Notes: a model not told the origin generated them from the letters alone. A stretch of DNA of 64,000 nucleotides from Imperialibacter sp040222385 (GCF_040222385.1 NZ_JAVKDF010000023.1:1-64000); one strand, 5' to 3'; positions 8,946 to 18,061 are shown, counted from the first letter of the stretch. Made by a program: numbers and translations.

Positions 8946-9320
8946 ATGCAGGAAATCAATTCTATCAACATTATGGAGAAGTTTTCATTGTTTGAAAAGC
9001 AATGGACTCCTCACATTATTGGAGAACTCAATGGGCAATATGTCAAACTATGCAAACTCAAGGACGACTTTGTGTGGCATAGCCACGAAAATGAAGACGA
9101 ACTTTTTATGGTGTTCAAAGGCACTCTTTTGATGGACTTTAGGGATGGAAGAACAGTTGAAGTGAAAGAAGGTGAAATCCTGATTGTGCCAAAAGGAGTG
9201 GAACACCGACCGCACACAAACGGGGAAATTGTATTTAACCTGCTCTTTGAGCCAAAGGAAACGTTGCATACAGGCATAACGGAAAGTGAAAAGACAGTCA
9301 AAGAATTGGGATGGATTTAA
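8946..9320 (+). CDS. Small single-domain cupin protein
   Basis: The 124-aa protein is one cupin barrel. Metal-binding motif 1 reads 'WHSHENEDELFMVFKG' (H-x-H...E) and motif 2 lies around 'PKGVEHRPHTNG'. Such stand-alone cupins can be isomerases, dioxygenases or binding proteins; the function here is unknown. An internal ATG at 8973 is a possible alternative start. It lies 32 bp before the second serine-hydrolase paralogue on the same strand. Confidence 0.88.
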   Translation: MQEINSINIMEKFSLFEKQWTPHIIGELNGQYVKLCKLKDDFVWHSHENEDELFMVFKGTLLMDFRDGRTVEVKEGEILIVPKGVEHRPHTNGEIVFNLLFEPKETLHTGITESEKTVKELGWI

Positions 9321-9352
9321 ATGGGACAAGTGCGCCCTTCCGAAAAAATGAC

Positions 9353-10408
9353 ATGATGGAAAAGAAACAAGCAAAACGAATCGTAAGAATAGTATTGATT
9401 GCGGCAAGCATCGGCTCCTTGTATTTCGTGCCATGGATTTTGGTAAAGGCCTGGATTTTACCACTACCTGAGACGGTTCAAGAACAATTAGAGGAAGGGA
9501 TTGATCACGGGTTTGATGGAATGATCGTTTACGTGGATCAGGCTGGGAAGCCACCAGCCTTTTATGCCGCAGGCTGGCACGACCGGAAAAATCAAATTCC
9601 TGCCGACCCAAAAGCTTTATTCAAAATTGCCAGTGTTAGCAAGTTATATGTGGCTGTGGCTGTGGCAAAATTGGTTAATGATAAACAGTTGTCGTTGGAT
9701 ATGACTCTCGCTGAGTACTTTCCAGCGCTTGCGGAACGAATTGAAAATGCCAATAAAATTACCCTGAGAATGATGGTGCAGCATCGAAGTGGTATTCCCG
9801 ATTTTTCCCGCACCGCTGGCTATTGGGTGAATCCGCCGAAAGCCAATAGTGAAAATCTTGCGTTGGTGCTGGATAAGCCTGCCGACTTTGGGCCCGATGA
9901 AAGTTATGGCTATTCAAATACGAATTATCTGTTGATAGGCGAAATCCTTGATAACACACTGGGATATAGTCATCACCAATATATCAAAAGAGAAATTTTG
10001 ATGCCACTTGGGCTGAACAATACATACAGTTTACTTAGTGAAGTGAATACAGACGAGGTGATGAGCGGCTACTACGTAGGATATGAAGACGATCTAAAGT
10101 ACAATGAATTTATAAACCCTGCAGGCTCCATGATAGCTACGGCTGAGGACGTGGGCAAATTCCTGAGGGCATTGAACGATGGGTCGGTGTTCAAAGAAGG
10201 TGAACAGGAAATCTATTCCTCTATTTACGTTTATGAACATACAGGTCTGCTCCCTGGCTACCAAAGTATTGCCAAATACCTCAAAGACATCGACACGGTG
10301 GTCATTCAGTTTAACAATACAACCAATTTTGATGGATATGACTGGAGTTTAGCGGAAATCATATACGGTCGGGTTGTAAAAATAGTGAGGAGGAACAAAA
10401 GCTCTTAA
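9353..10408 (+). CDS. Membrane-anchored serine hydrolase, beta-lactamase/PBP-like
   Basis: The 351-aa protein (start at the ATG pair 9353/9356; the frame runs back to 9311 inside the cupin gene) has an N-terminal membrane anchor (IVLIAASIGSLYFVPWILV) and no lipobox. Catalytic motifs are S94-V-S-K97, Y187-S-N189 and H296-T-G. It is a close paralogue of the lipoprotein at 4545-5582 but is anchored differently. The duplication spans only this gene, since the genes around the two copies differ. Substrate unknown. Confidence 0.88.
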   Translation: MMEKKQAKRIVRIVLIAASIGSLYFVPWILVKAWILPLPETVQEQLEEGIDHGFDGMIVYVDQAGKPPAFYAAGWHDRKNQIPADPKALFKIASVSKLYVAVAVAKLVNDKQLSLDMTLAEYFPALAERIENANKITLRMMVQHRSGIPDFSRTAGYWVNPPKANSENLALVLDKPADFGPDESYGYSNTNYLLIGEILDNTLGYSHHQYIKREILMPLGLNNTYSLLSEVNTDEVMSGYYVGYEDDLKYNEFINPAGSMIATAEDVGKFLRALNDGSVFKEGEQEIYSSIYVYEHTGLLPGYQSIAKYLKDIDTVVIQFNNTTNFDGYDWSLAEIIYGRVVKIVRRNKSS

Positions 10409-10501
10409 CAACTAGAAGAAGCATTCCGCCTACGGGACGGACATGAAAGCGCCATTTGTATTCACAGTTAGCGCAGCAGACAACATATAAAAAACTGAAA
10501 A

Positions 10502-10924
10502 ATGAAGACATTTGACAATACTGATAAAGGGACACTTCTTTCAACTCTCTGGATATTCGTTACGCTAAACTATCTGTATTGTGATGTCGTGGGACTCATG
10601 GATTCCGGGTTGCTGAGCCAATATTTGACAGGAACAGTAAATAGCATTGAGATGAATGAGAAATTCTTGTTAAGTGGAGCCATCCTAATGGAGATACCAA
10701 TAGCAATGGTCATTCTTTCCCGACTGCTGAAACACACAGCTAATCGCTGGGCCAATATTATCGCAGGTTCTATAAAAACTGTGATTATGATTTTGACCAT
10801 GTTTGTTGCGACTCCCAAATCATATTATCTGTTTTTTGGAAGTATAGAGATTGTGACAACAATGGTAATTGTTTGGTATGCCTGGAACTGGACAAAACCT
10901 GAGGAGGTAACTGTTAGTATTTAA
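10502..10924 (+). CDS. Four-helix membrane protein, DUF6326-like
   Basis: The 140-aa protein has four hydrophobic segments (about residues 13-35, 55-75, 85-103 and 107-127). The pattern with 'WIFVTLNYLYCDVVGLMDSG' near the N-terminus is what I recall for the DUF6326 family of Bacteroidota. No catalytic motif is apparent and the function is unknown. Assignment to DUF6326 is from memory and should be treated as tentative; that it is a real membrane protein gene is well supported. Confidence 0.75.
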   Translation: MKTFDNTDKGTLLSTLWIFVTLNYLYCDVVGLMDSGLLSQYLTGTVNSIEMNEKFLLSGAILMEIPIAMVILSRLLKHTANRWANIIAGSIKTVIMILTMFVATPKSYYLFFGSIEIVTTMVIVWYAWNWTKPEEVTVSI

Positions 10925-10972
10925 ACAAGAGATCCAGCGGCACTACGAAATGACGCCTTTGCAAGATCACAG

Positions 10973-11377
10973 TTAAGCTTTTTGCCGCTCCACCGCCAAC
11001 CTCGCACAAAAGACAGCCGCAGCTGCCGTCAGCGGGGTGAAAATGATAAGTTCAAGCACGCTGGTGGAGGCCAGGTTCCCTACGGTGTTGAGAGCGAAAA
11101 GCACAGCAAACGCCCAAAGCAAGACCTTCAGCACTATTGCTGGCAGTTTTAGCTTCAAATAGCCTCCTTTGATCAGGATGACGGTAAGAATAAACAGGTT
11201 CACCACAATGCTGACAGTTTCAAACCGCAGCATTTGTTCCCTGTTTTGCAGTCGCCCACCCCAGGTGGCTTCATAAGGAATCAGACCGGTGATGATGATG
11301 AGGTGATACACCAAAACAAGCGACAGCAGGGCTATCATGGCGTGGACGGCAAGTTTGAAATTGATTTTTTTAAGCAT
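10973..11377 (-). CDS. Hypothetical four-helix membrane protein
   Basis: The 134-aa protein has four predicted transmembrane helices (about residues 10-30, 52-70, 79-97 and 103-126) and a basic C-terminus. No family is recognised. It is on the minus strand, convergent with the DUF6326-like gene, and is followed upstream by a spacer holding a decayed copy of the rsmF 3' end. Confidence 0.65.
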   Translation of the reverse strand: MLKKINFKLAVHAMIALLSLVLVYHLIIITGLIPYEATWGGRLQNREQMLRFETVSIVVNLFILTVILIKGGYLKLKLPAIVLKVLLWAFAVLFALNTVGNLASTSVLELIIFTPLTAAAAVFCARLAVERQKA

Positions 11378-11447
11378 GGTGGTTCAAAAATGAGTGAGTT
11401 AAATCTTCCGGCAGCTCAATACTTATCCTCAAAAGTAGAGGAAAATA

Positions 11448-11542
11448 GTTGTTAAAACGGGTAGCAGTCGGTTTGGTTCATCCAGGGGGCAGCTGCTGCT
11501 GCACATCAGGTGCCAACCCTTTTCTTAATGCCAAAACTCTTC
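11448..11542 (-). pseudogene. Decayed fragment of the rsmF 3' end (copy A)
   Basis: On the minus strand, 11448-11519 matches the last part of rsmF (13750-13830), read as 'GWHLMC..QQLPPG*TKP.ATRFNNYF'. It carries a 1-bp deletion and a stop where rsmF has W. The next bases (to about 11542) match copy B at 13590-13611 rather than rsmF, so A and B share a history. It sits in the 325-bp spacer 11378-11702, in which nothing else is recognised. Confidence 0.65.
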
Positions 11543-11702
11543 TTACCGGGCCAGCAAAATCCCATTTTTCGGCAATAGCTGATATCGATGTTAGGTTTGG
11601 TCGACGGATAACGAGTTTGCGCACGGATTTAACATCGCATCTGAACCACCCTCGCCCTAGTTTTGCTAAAAACATTTTTGTCCTACAAAACTTAACTGGT
11701 GC

Positions 11703-13169
11703 ATGAGAACTTTCGAGATTACCCTTTTGCTGGTTGTATCCATACTGCCTTTCGTCAAGAGACCGCTTGTCCGGCACGTTCGGGCTAACTACGTTTTAGC
11801 ATTTCTCGGGGCGTTGCTGGCCCTGCACCTGACCGTAGAAGGCTGGCGCTGGCAAATGTTTCCCGCCTATCTGCTTACGCTTATCGTGGGATGGAGGGTG
11901 AAAGCTGTTGATGCTACTGACTCTGCCCGTGTGTCCTTTGTTAGGGTGGTCGGGTATTTGGGGTTGATTGTTTTGCTACTACCGGGTTGGGCACTCCCAA
12001 AGCTCCTCCCTGTTTTCTCCTTGCCGGAACCACGGGGCCCTTACAGCGTGGGTGCAGAATTGGTTTACGTGCAAACTGAGCGGGATGAGATCATCACCAA
12101 AGATGCTACCGATAAGCGAGAACTAATGTATAAAATCTGGTATCCAAGCGATGTGGAAGTCTCATCGCTGAAAGGCGAGAAGTATGTAGATGAAGGAAGC
12201 CGGGCTGGCTTCTCTGTTAAGTATGGCCTGCCACCTTCTGCGCTCAATTACCTTGATCGGGTAAAAACTTACGCCTATCCGGATATTCCGATAGCGGATG
12301 GGCCCTTCCCTGTGTTGATTTTTTCTCATGGGTATGGGTCAAAAGCAACGGGATACTATGCCTTGTTGACCGAGGTGGCCAGCCAGGGATATGTGATCAT
12401 CAACATGAATCATACCTACGAAAGCCTTGGGGCTACTTTTCCGGATGGCAGGGTAAAGTACTTTGATTATGACTTCCAGAACGAAATTTCTGCCGAATCC
12501 CAGCCAGTGGTGGAGCCGCTGATTGAAGCCTTTAAAAGTGACCTTACTTATGAGGAAAGGCATCCTATTGTGCGGGAGGCGTCAAAGAATTATTTCATGG
12601 CCGGAGTAAATGATCGATGGGCTGAAGACTTGATATATACGTTGGATCTGCTGGAAAAGTGGAACACCGACGGTGCACTGAAAGGTAAACTGAATCTGAA
12701 TGAAATAGGCGTTTTTGGGCATTCAGTAGGAGGTGGAGCATCCGGGGTAGTGGCCACTACAGACAGCCGGATAAAGGCAGCCGCAAATTTGGATGGCATT
12801 TCATGGGGCAACACGATCGATAGCACCTACCATATCCCTTTCCTCTATGTTTCCGCTGATTGGCCTGCAGAGCATGAAGATGTTAACTCACATATTTACC
12901 TCAACAAGAGTACCGACTACTTCTACGAAAGCAAGCTCCTGAAATCAGGGCATCCAAACTTCATGGATATACCCTTTATGATTCCCGTTCAATCTCTTGC
13001 TGGCACTGGCGATATCGATCCCTATCAGGGAATGGAAATTGTCACTAAGCTAACCACCTCATTTTTCGACAGGCATTTAAGGCACTTACCAGGCCCTGAT
13101 CCTGAAGAAATAGGCAAGCAATATGAGCTATTGGAAATGACTGTCTACAAAGGCGATTCAATCAAATAG
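11703..13169 (+). CDS. Membrane-anchored alpha/beta hydrolase (PAF-acetylhydrolase/dienelactone-hydrolase-like)
   Basis: The 488-aa protein has three or four hydrophobic helices in the first ~110 residues and then an alpha/beta-hydrolase domain. The motif 'FSHGYGSKATGYYALLTEVA' marks the oxyanion-hole region, nucleophile Ser lies in 'GHSVGGGASG' (near residue 340), and a late 'GHPNFMD' supplies the likely catalytic His. The layout resembles platelet-activating-factor acetylhydrolase-like proteins with a membrane anchor. The exact ester substrate is unknown. The gene is bracketed by two rsmF fragments in the same orientation as each other, which suggests it was inserted or rearranged there. 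A strong hairpin follows the stop. Confidence 0.85.
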   Translation: MRTFEITLLLVVSILPFVKRPLVRHVRANYVLAFLGALLALHLTVEGWRWQMFPAYLLTLIVGWRVKAVDATDSARVSFVRVVGYLGLIVLLLPGWALPKLLPVFSLPEPRGPYSVGAELVYVQTERDEIITKDATDKRELMYKIWYPSDVEVSSLKGEKYVDEGSRAGFSVKYGLPPSALNYLDRVKTYAYPDIPIADGPFPVLIFSHGYGSKATGYYALLTEVASQGYVIINMNHTYESLGATFPDGRVKYFDYDFQNEISAESQPVVEPLIEAFKSDLTYEERHPIVREASKNYFMAGVNDRWAEDLIYTLDLLEKWNTDGALKGKLNLNEIGVFGHSVGGGASGVVATTDSRIKAAANLDGISWGNTIDSTYHIPFLYVSADWPAEHEDVNSHIYLNKSTDYFYESKLLKSGHPNFMDIPFMIPVQSLAGTGDIDPYQGMEIVTKLTTSFFDRHLRHLPGPDPEEIGKQYELLEMTVYKGDSIK

Positions 13170-13185
13170 TTGTTCGGTTTTTGGT

Positions 13186-13222
13186 TGCTGGTAGCCAAAG
13201 TGCTACCAGCAGTCCATTTTTC
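13186..13222 (+). terminator. Rho-independent terminator of the alpha/beta hydrolase gene
   Basis: A 10-bp perfect stem (TGCTGGTAGC / GCTACCAGCA) with a 6-base loop lies 16 bp after the stop codon and is followed, after a few bases, by a run of T. Confidence 0.6.
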
Positions 13223-13467
13223 CTGCCAAAGCCGTTTTTATGTGTGTTTTCACAGCGGTTTTCATCTGTATAAAATTTAATTTTTAGCGGCCAGATGGAA
13301 TAGCCCAAACCCTTTGAGAATGAAAATCACTTGTCTAAATGGCTCTATTCATTCCGCTGGGTGTGGTACTCCTCATGGCTATTTCATGTGTGTCTTCACA
13401 CAGGGCCTTGCCCTCAACTCGGCAAATTCTCACCTTCCTTAACTAACCACATCGAACAAACCAAACT

Positions 13468-13611
13468 GCGGCAACTCCGCAGGCAGCTCCATCTTGATTC
13501 TCCAATGCAGCGGATAGTGGTTGTTGAACCTGGTAGCAATCGGTTTGGTTCACCCAAGGGGCAACTGCTGGTAGCACATCAGGTGCCAACCTTCTTTTTA
13601 ATGCCAAAACC
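13468..13611 (-). pseudogene. Decayed fragment of the rsmF 3' end (copy B)
   Basis: On the minus strand, 13468-13591 aligns base for base with the rsmF 3' end. It can be read as 'GWHLMCYQQLPLG*TKPIATRF' and onwards to 'MELPAELPQ', with a TGA where rsmF encodes W. Beyond 13591 it matches copy A (11519-11542) instead. It lies about 100 bp downstream of intact rsmF, in the 517-bp spacer 13170-13686. The rest of that spacer holds only the terminator at 13186 and a short TGTGTG/CACACA hairpin at 13387-13402. Confidence 0.75.
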
Positions 13612-13686
13612 AGGGTAGACATTAAAAGGTATGCATTTTTAATGTTTGTTGGACAGTTTATCCTTAAAGGACAACCAGTTCGCATT

Positions 13687-15072
13687 TCACAATAATCCAG
13701 TTCCAGGCAACTCCCCCGGCAACTCCATCCTTATCCGCCAATGTAGCGGATAGTAGTTGTTAAACCGGGTAGCAATCCGTTTGACCCAACCCAGGGGCAA
13801 CTGCTCATAGCAAATCAGGTGCCAGCCGTCTTTCTCTCTATCGATGGGCCACTCTTCTTTGCGGAGGTACTGCAGGGCTTGGCGAAGTTCCAGCTCCCAG
13901 GTGGGGAAGGTGTCTTTCCTGAAAATGGTGGAGAGCGCCAGGGCCGGAGCAGGTACCAGGTTCTTTTTCTTGATCTCAGCCACCAGCACACCGGCTTGCA
14001 CAATCCGAAGCTCCCGGATCACAGCGCCCCACGCCGCATTGCCTCCTACCGGCAAAGCCAGGATGTTTTCGTAGTGCTGGAAGAAATCCCGTTCATCGGT
14101 CAACCAGGGTGATACCTCCGCCTGTTCCTTTTTGCCGGTTGGGGTCAACGGAAACTTGTCTTTTCTCGGAGCTTGCCATTCCTCGCCATCCAGCTTCCTC
14201 ACAGCGCAGACAAAGAAGCCTTCTCCTTTTACCAGGTGAGGCATAAACTGATACCCGACGATATTGTTGGCGGCTTCAACTTCTTTGATTTGCAGGACAG
14301 GATCTACCTCCAGAGGCAGCGCTTCCAGCTGTGTTTGTTCTGAAAGCCATTGGATATTCCCTTCGTTTTCTGCCGGATTATAGGTGCAGGTGCTGTATAT
14401 CAACACGCCGCCTGGTTTCAGTGCCGGCCACACGTCCATCAAAATCCTTCGCTGCCTGTCGGAGCAGAGGTGGGCATTGTCAGGCGACCATTCGTTGATG
14501 GCATTGGGGTCTTTTCGGAACAAACCTTCACCGGAGCACGGGGCATCCACCACAATTAGATCGAAGAAGCCTTCCAGCCTGTCGAAGTCCCGCGGGTCGT
14601 TGTTGCTCACCACCACATTGGGCGCTCCCCATTTAGTCAGGTTCTCAGCTAGAATTTCCGCCCTGCTTTTAATGACCTCATTCGATACGAGCATCGACTC
14701 CTTGTTGAGGAGCGAGGCAAGCAGGGTCGATTTGCCACCCGGCGCAGCGCAAAGGTCAAGTACCCTCAGTGGTTGGGTAAGATCGACAGTTTGCTTCACC
14801 ACTTCTTCCAGAAACATAGAGCTGGCCTCCTGCACATAATAGGCCCCGGCATGCATCAAAGGATCAAGAGTGAAAGAAGGCCTTTCTTCCAGGTAATAGC
14901 CATGAGATGACCATGGCACTTTTTCCAGCTTCACCGGCGTATGAAACTTATTGGGGTTGATGCGAATAGAGGTAGGGGAGGTGGTAGACAAAGCATCAAG
15001 AAGCGTAGATGCTTCGGCTCCCATTTGCACTTGCAGCCTGTTTGAAAATGATGCGGGGAAGTTAGTTTTCAT
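13687..15072 (-). CDS. rsmF: 16S rRNA (cytosine-C5)-methyltransferase, RsmF/YebU type
   Basis: The 461-aa protein matches the RsmF/NOL1-NOP2-Sun family. The SAM-binding motif I is 'LDLCAAPGGKSTLLASLL' (near residue 106), motif IV with the first Cys is 'DAPCSGEGLFRK' and the catalytic Cys is in 'YSTCTYNPAENE'. The C-terminal ~160 residues are the RsmF-specific PUA-like region ('GWHLICYEQLPLGWVK'). The cytosolic enzyme methylates a cytosine in 16S rRNA (C1407 in E. coli, by family). The tail of this gene exists as two decayed copies at 13468-13611 and 11448-11542. Confidence 0.92.
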   Translation of the reverse strand: MKTNFPASFSNRLQVQMGAEASTLLDALSTTSPTSIRINPNKFHTPVKLEKVPWSSHGYYLEERPSFTLDPLMHAGAYYVQEASSMFLEEVVKQTVDLTQPLRVLDLCAAPGGKSTLLASLLNKESMLVSNEVIKSRAEILAENLTKWGAPNVVVSNNDPRDFDRLEGFFDLIVVDAPCSGEGLFRKDPNAINEWSPDNAHLCSDRQRRILMDVWPALKPGGVLIYSTCTYNPAENEGNIQWLSEQTQLEALPLEVDPVLQIKEVEAANNIVGYQFMPHLVKGEGFFVCAVRKLDGEEWQAPRKDKFPLTPTGKKEQAEVSPWLTDERDFFQHYENILALPVGGNAAWGAVIRELRIVQAGVLVAEIKKKNLVPAPALALSTIFRKDTFPTWELELRQALQYLRKEEWPIDREKDGWHLICYEQLPLGWVKRIATRFNNYYPLHWRIRMELPGELPGTGLL

Positions 15073-15239
15073 TTGCGGCTCTCGGCATGGTGGTAAGCAA
15101 TGTACGGAGGTCTAAAGTTATTTTCCATTGACGTCGTGAGGGAGATTATTCATCTTGCCCTATTTCATTGAATGCCAGTTGAACGTTCCTACCCAATATT
15201 AAAAACCAAAGGGCCGATGAAAAAGCTTTAGCTCACTTA

Positions 15240-15480
15240 ATTTCATCTAAAGACAGATCATTAATATGAATCGTGCCCACCAGGGCGGGTGGGCGAAAAA
15301 TGGCGGCAGGTGCGGGTTTTTGGCTTGTGCGTTAATTTTTCGTTGACTTTTGCCTACTTTTTGTCCCATCCGGGAACGGCATGAAAAAGTAGGAGCCAGC
15401 CCGGCTTAAGGGCAAAAAGGTCAAAAGATAGATAAATCTTTTCAGAGCCATGATTTTAGGCTAAATCAGCTACTTGACCA
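15240..15480. repeat. Non-coding spacer with probable dispersed repeat
   Basis: The 408-bp spacer 15073-15480 has no credible gene. Its 15270-15440 part has inverted matching words (GTAGGAGCCAGCCCGGCTTA; 'gccCACCAGGGCGGGTGGGC') and a purine/pyrimidine pattern I associate with a repeat found in many Bacteroidota genomes. Only one copy is in this window, so its repeat status is a recollection, not shown here. Confidence 0.3.
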
Positions 15481-16080
15481 TCACCCCAAATGTAACTTTC
15501 TCATCAAAACACTCCCCGACACCTGCGTTATTTCTCCCGATTTCAACGGAAAAAGGCTCAGCTCCTCAATGGCCACCCTCACCAGCCTAAGCGTGGGGTG
15601 CCCCACTGCCGCCGTCATGCGCCGCACCTGCCTGTTCTTTCCCTCAATGAGCTTCAGCTCCAGCCAGGTAGTGTTCGGGTATTTCTGGTGATTCACCGGT
15701 GGGTTTCTTTCCTCCAATTCTTCAGGGCTGGCTATCACTTTTGCTTCAATAGGCAAACTGTTGTGCTCCTTGCCTTTGATCCTGATCACGGGACCTTTGG
15801 CCAGCGCCTCCAGCGCCTTATGATCCACCACGCCTTCCACCTCTACCCAGTAGGTGCGCTTATGCTCATTGCTGGGGTGGAGCAGCCGGGCATTCAGTCC
15901 TTTGTCGTTAGTCAGCAGCAGGAGTCCTTCGCTGTCGGTATCGAGCCGACCAACGGGATACACGTCCTTCGGCAGCTTGAATATGGTGCCCAGACCCGGA
16001 TTGCCGTCCTCGTCGGTGAACTGGCTCAGCACGCCGTAAGGCTTATGAATGATAAAATACAGATGGTCTTTGCCCGCCAC
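15481..16080 (-). CDS. rluE: 23S rRNA pseudouridine synthase, RluE-like (RsuA family)
   Basis: The 199-aa protein is a compact RsuA-family synthase without an S4 domain, the length and form of RluE. The catalytic Asp lies in 'GRLDTDSEGLLLLTND' (near residues 44-59), with the family's 'KPYGVLSQF' start and 'GKNRQVRRM' motif near residue 152. It isomerises a uridine in 23S rRNA (U2457 in E. coli, by homology). The start codon is GTG at 16080, eight bases after the stop of the preceding membrane protein gene, so the two are probably one transcript. Confidence 0.88.
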   Translation of the reverse strand: MAGKDHLYFIIHKPYGVLSQFTDEDGNPGLGTIFKLPKDVYPVGRLDTDSEGLLLLTNDKGLNARLLHPSNEHKRTYWVEVEGVVDHKALEALAKGPVIRIKGKEHNSLPIEAKVIASPEELEERNPPVNHQKYPNTTWLELKLIEGKNRQVRRMTAAVGHPTLRLVRVAIEELSLFPLKSGEITQVSGSVLMRKLHLG

Positions 16081-16088
16081 AATAAGCT

Positions 16089-16550
16089 TTATTGATTCAA
16101 TTTTTTCAACTCTTCCATTTCTTCCTCACTCAGGGCCAGGTCAATCTGGATGCGTCGTTCCGATGGCAAAACAGTGAATAAAATACCAAAAATGAAGATA
16201 GGAGCCAGGAAATACATGGCATCGTAGGTAACGATAGAGCCCACCACGCCAATCAGCCCAACTGTTTCCAGCACAGCCCCTCTGATCACCTTGTAGTTGT
16301 ACCACGACTGCAGCCTTTGCTGCAAGGGAATGTTCGGGTCGGTCTTCAGCAGCTTCCCTGTAAAAGTCCATCCTGCCAATGCCGCCAGCGCCACAGCGAG
16401 GATAGCATATTTGGGCAGTCCCGTGGGAATGATCGTTGACCCCTCGCCGGTGAAAAACACAAAGAAGGAAACCGCCGTGAAAAGGGCCAGGGTAGACATC
16501 AGCGAGATGTAAACCAGCCGGAGAATGGTAAGGTACTTGTTGAGCGTCAT
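16089..16550 (-). CDS. Hypothetical four-helix membrane protein
   Basis: The 153-aa protein (ATG at 16550; the frame is open to 16592) has four hydrophobic helices (about residues 12-31, 46-63, 90-110 and 115-133) and an acidic C-terminal tail, 'SEEEMEELKKLNQ'. No family is recognised. It lies between the symporter gene and the pseudouridine synthase gene on the same strand, eight bases from the latter. Confidence 0.68.
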   Translation of the reverse strand: MTLNKYLTILRLVYISLMSTLALFTAVSFFVFFTGEGSTIIPTGLPKYAILAVALAALAGWTFTGKLLKTDPNIPLQQRLQSWYNYKVIRGAVLETVGLIGVVGSIVTYDAMYFLAPIFIFGILFTVLPSERRIQIDLALSEEEMEELKKLNQ

Positions 16551-16604
16551 TATTACTGTTTTCGGAAGTAAAGCCAATACTTCCTCAAACATAACAAATG
16601 ATGT

Positions 16605-17879
16605 TTAGGTTTGGTTGTATTCCATTCGGTCAACGATAGCCGCCACGGTCACATTGCTTGTGATGTTGACCACCGTGCGAAACATGTCGAGTATTCTGTC
16701 GACAGCAAAAATAAGCCCCAGTCCCTCGGCATTGAGTCCTACACTTTGCAGAATAACAATCAGCATCACCATGCCAGCACCCGGCACAGGAGCGGCTCCA
16801 ATGGAAGCCAGCGTAGCCATAACCACTATCGTCAACTGCTGGCCAAGACTAAGGTCAACCCCAAAAGCTTGCGCAATAAAAACCGCCGCCACGGCCTGGT
16901 AGAGGCTCGTGCCGTCCATGTTCACGGTGGCGCCTATGGGCAGGCAGAAGCTCGTTACCTCTTCCCTCAGCCCCAGCTTTTCTTCACTGCACTTCATCGT
17001 TACGGGCAGTGCCGCTGCACTCGAGCTGGTGCTGAAGCCCAGCATCTGGGCGGGCAAAATATCCTGGTAGAACTTTTTCACCGGGATTTTGGTAAAAACC
17101 TTGAGCATCAACGGGTACACGAGAAGCAGCATCATGAAAAGCCCAAAAATCACAGCAAAAGAATAAAGCCCCAGTGCCTGAAAAAGCTCGATCACCCCAC
17201 CGCCGCTTGAGAAATCGGCCACCATGCCTGCCATTAGCGCAAACACACCATAGGGAGCAAACTTCATGATGATGTCCACGATTTTCAGCACAATGTCATT
17301 GGCTTCCAGAAAAAACTTACGGACAGTATCCGTCTGTTTTTCGGGCAGCATCACCATGGCTACGCCAAAAAGCAAGGCAAAGAAAATCACCTGTAGCATT
17401 CTTTTGTTATCGCCCAGCGACATAAACAGGTTCTCCGGCACGGCGTCAACCACAAATTGCAGTGGCCCCTTCGTTTGAAAATCCTGCGCCATGGCACTTC
17501 GCTCCTCTACCTTGGAAGAGTACATCGACTTCAGCTCTTCCCGCTTTTCAGGGGAGAAAGAAAGCCCGGGATTGATGATGTTAACAGTGAGCAGGCCAAT
17601 GGTGATGGCCATAATGGTGGTGAGAAGAAACAAAACAAAGGTCTTCGTGCCCATTCTGCTAAGCCTGCTGATGTCTTTCAGGTTGCTCATGCCCACAATG
17701 AGGCTCACCAGCACCAAAGGCACGGCGATCAGCTTCAGCAGGTTGATGAAAATGGTACCGAACGGGCTTATCCAGACTTTGATAAAGGCAGAGGTGCCAA
17801 GAGATCCGGCCAAAAGTCCTGCCAGCACTCCGGCAATCATGCCAATAATAATCTGCCAGTGAAGAGCGAGCTTTTTCAT
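16605..17879 (-). CDS. Dicarboxylate/amino acid:cation symporter (DAACS family)
   Basis: The 424-aa integral membrane protein is of typical GltP/GltT/DctA length. It has the serine-rich re-entrant loop motif 'GFSTSSSAAALPVTM' (HP1), 'NMDGTSLYQAV' in TM7 and 'GAAPVPGAGMVML' (HP2), which form the substrate and sodium/proton site. It takes up C4-dicarboxylates or glutamate/aspartate by cation symport. In the NMDGT motif position the sequence is intact, so the carrier should be functional. Substrate specificity cannot be settled by eye. Confidence 0.93.
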   Translation of the reverse strand: MKKLALHWQIIIGMIAGVLAGLLAGSLGTSAFIKVWISPFGTIFINLLKLIAVPLVLVSLIVGMSNLKDISRLSRMGTKTFVLFLLTTIMAITIGLLTVNIINPGLSFSPEKREELKSMYSSKVEERSAMAQDFQTKGPLQFVVDAVPENLFMSLGDNKRMLQVIFFALLFGVAMVMLPEKQTDTVRKFFLEANDIVLKIVDIIMKFAPYGVFALMAGMVADFSSGGGVIELFQALGLYSFAVIFGLFMMLLLVYPLMLKVFTKIPVKKFYQDILPAQMLGFSTSSSAAALPVTMKCSEEKLGLREEVTSFCLPIGATVNMDGTSLYQAVAAVFIAQAFGVDLSLGQQLTIVVMATLASIGAAPVPGAGMVMLIVILQSVGLNAEGLGLIFAVDRILDMFRTVVNITSNVTVAAIVDRMEYNQT

Positions 17880-18061
17880 TCGGGGTTAGTGGTTGACTGT
17901 GTATAAATATGGAAAGATATGCCTTTGCCCGATCCGTTGATTTGCGGCGTAACAAAATATTTTTTGCGGAAAGAATATTAGTTAATTTGGGTGTAAAGTT
18001 GAGTGCCAGCGGTAGCCTGCCAAAGCCGTGGGCCTGCTTACCTCACACTTACAAAAATCGT

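Noticed and set aside
9048..9611. 187-codon minus-strand frame across the cupin and serine hydrolase genes
   Set aside because: It overlaps two well-supported genes in antisense and has no recognisable domain.
13331..13618. 95-codon plus-strand frame in the spacer after the hydrolase gene
   Set aside because: It runs antisense through the decayed rsmF fragment and has no recognisable domain.
16611..17210. 199-codon plus-strand frame opposite the symporter gene
   Set aside because: Antisense shadow rich in His and Gln; no promoter or domain.
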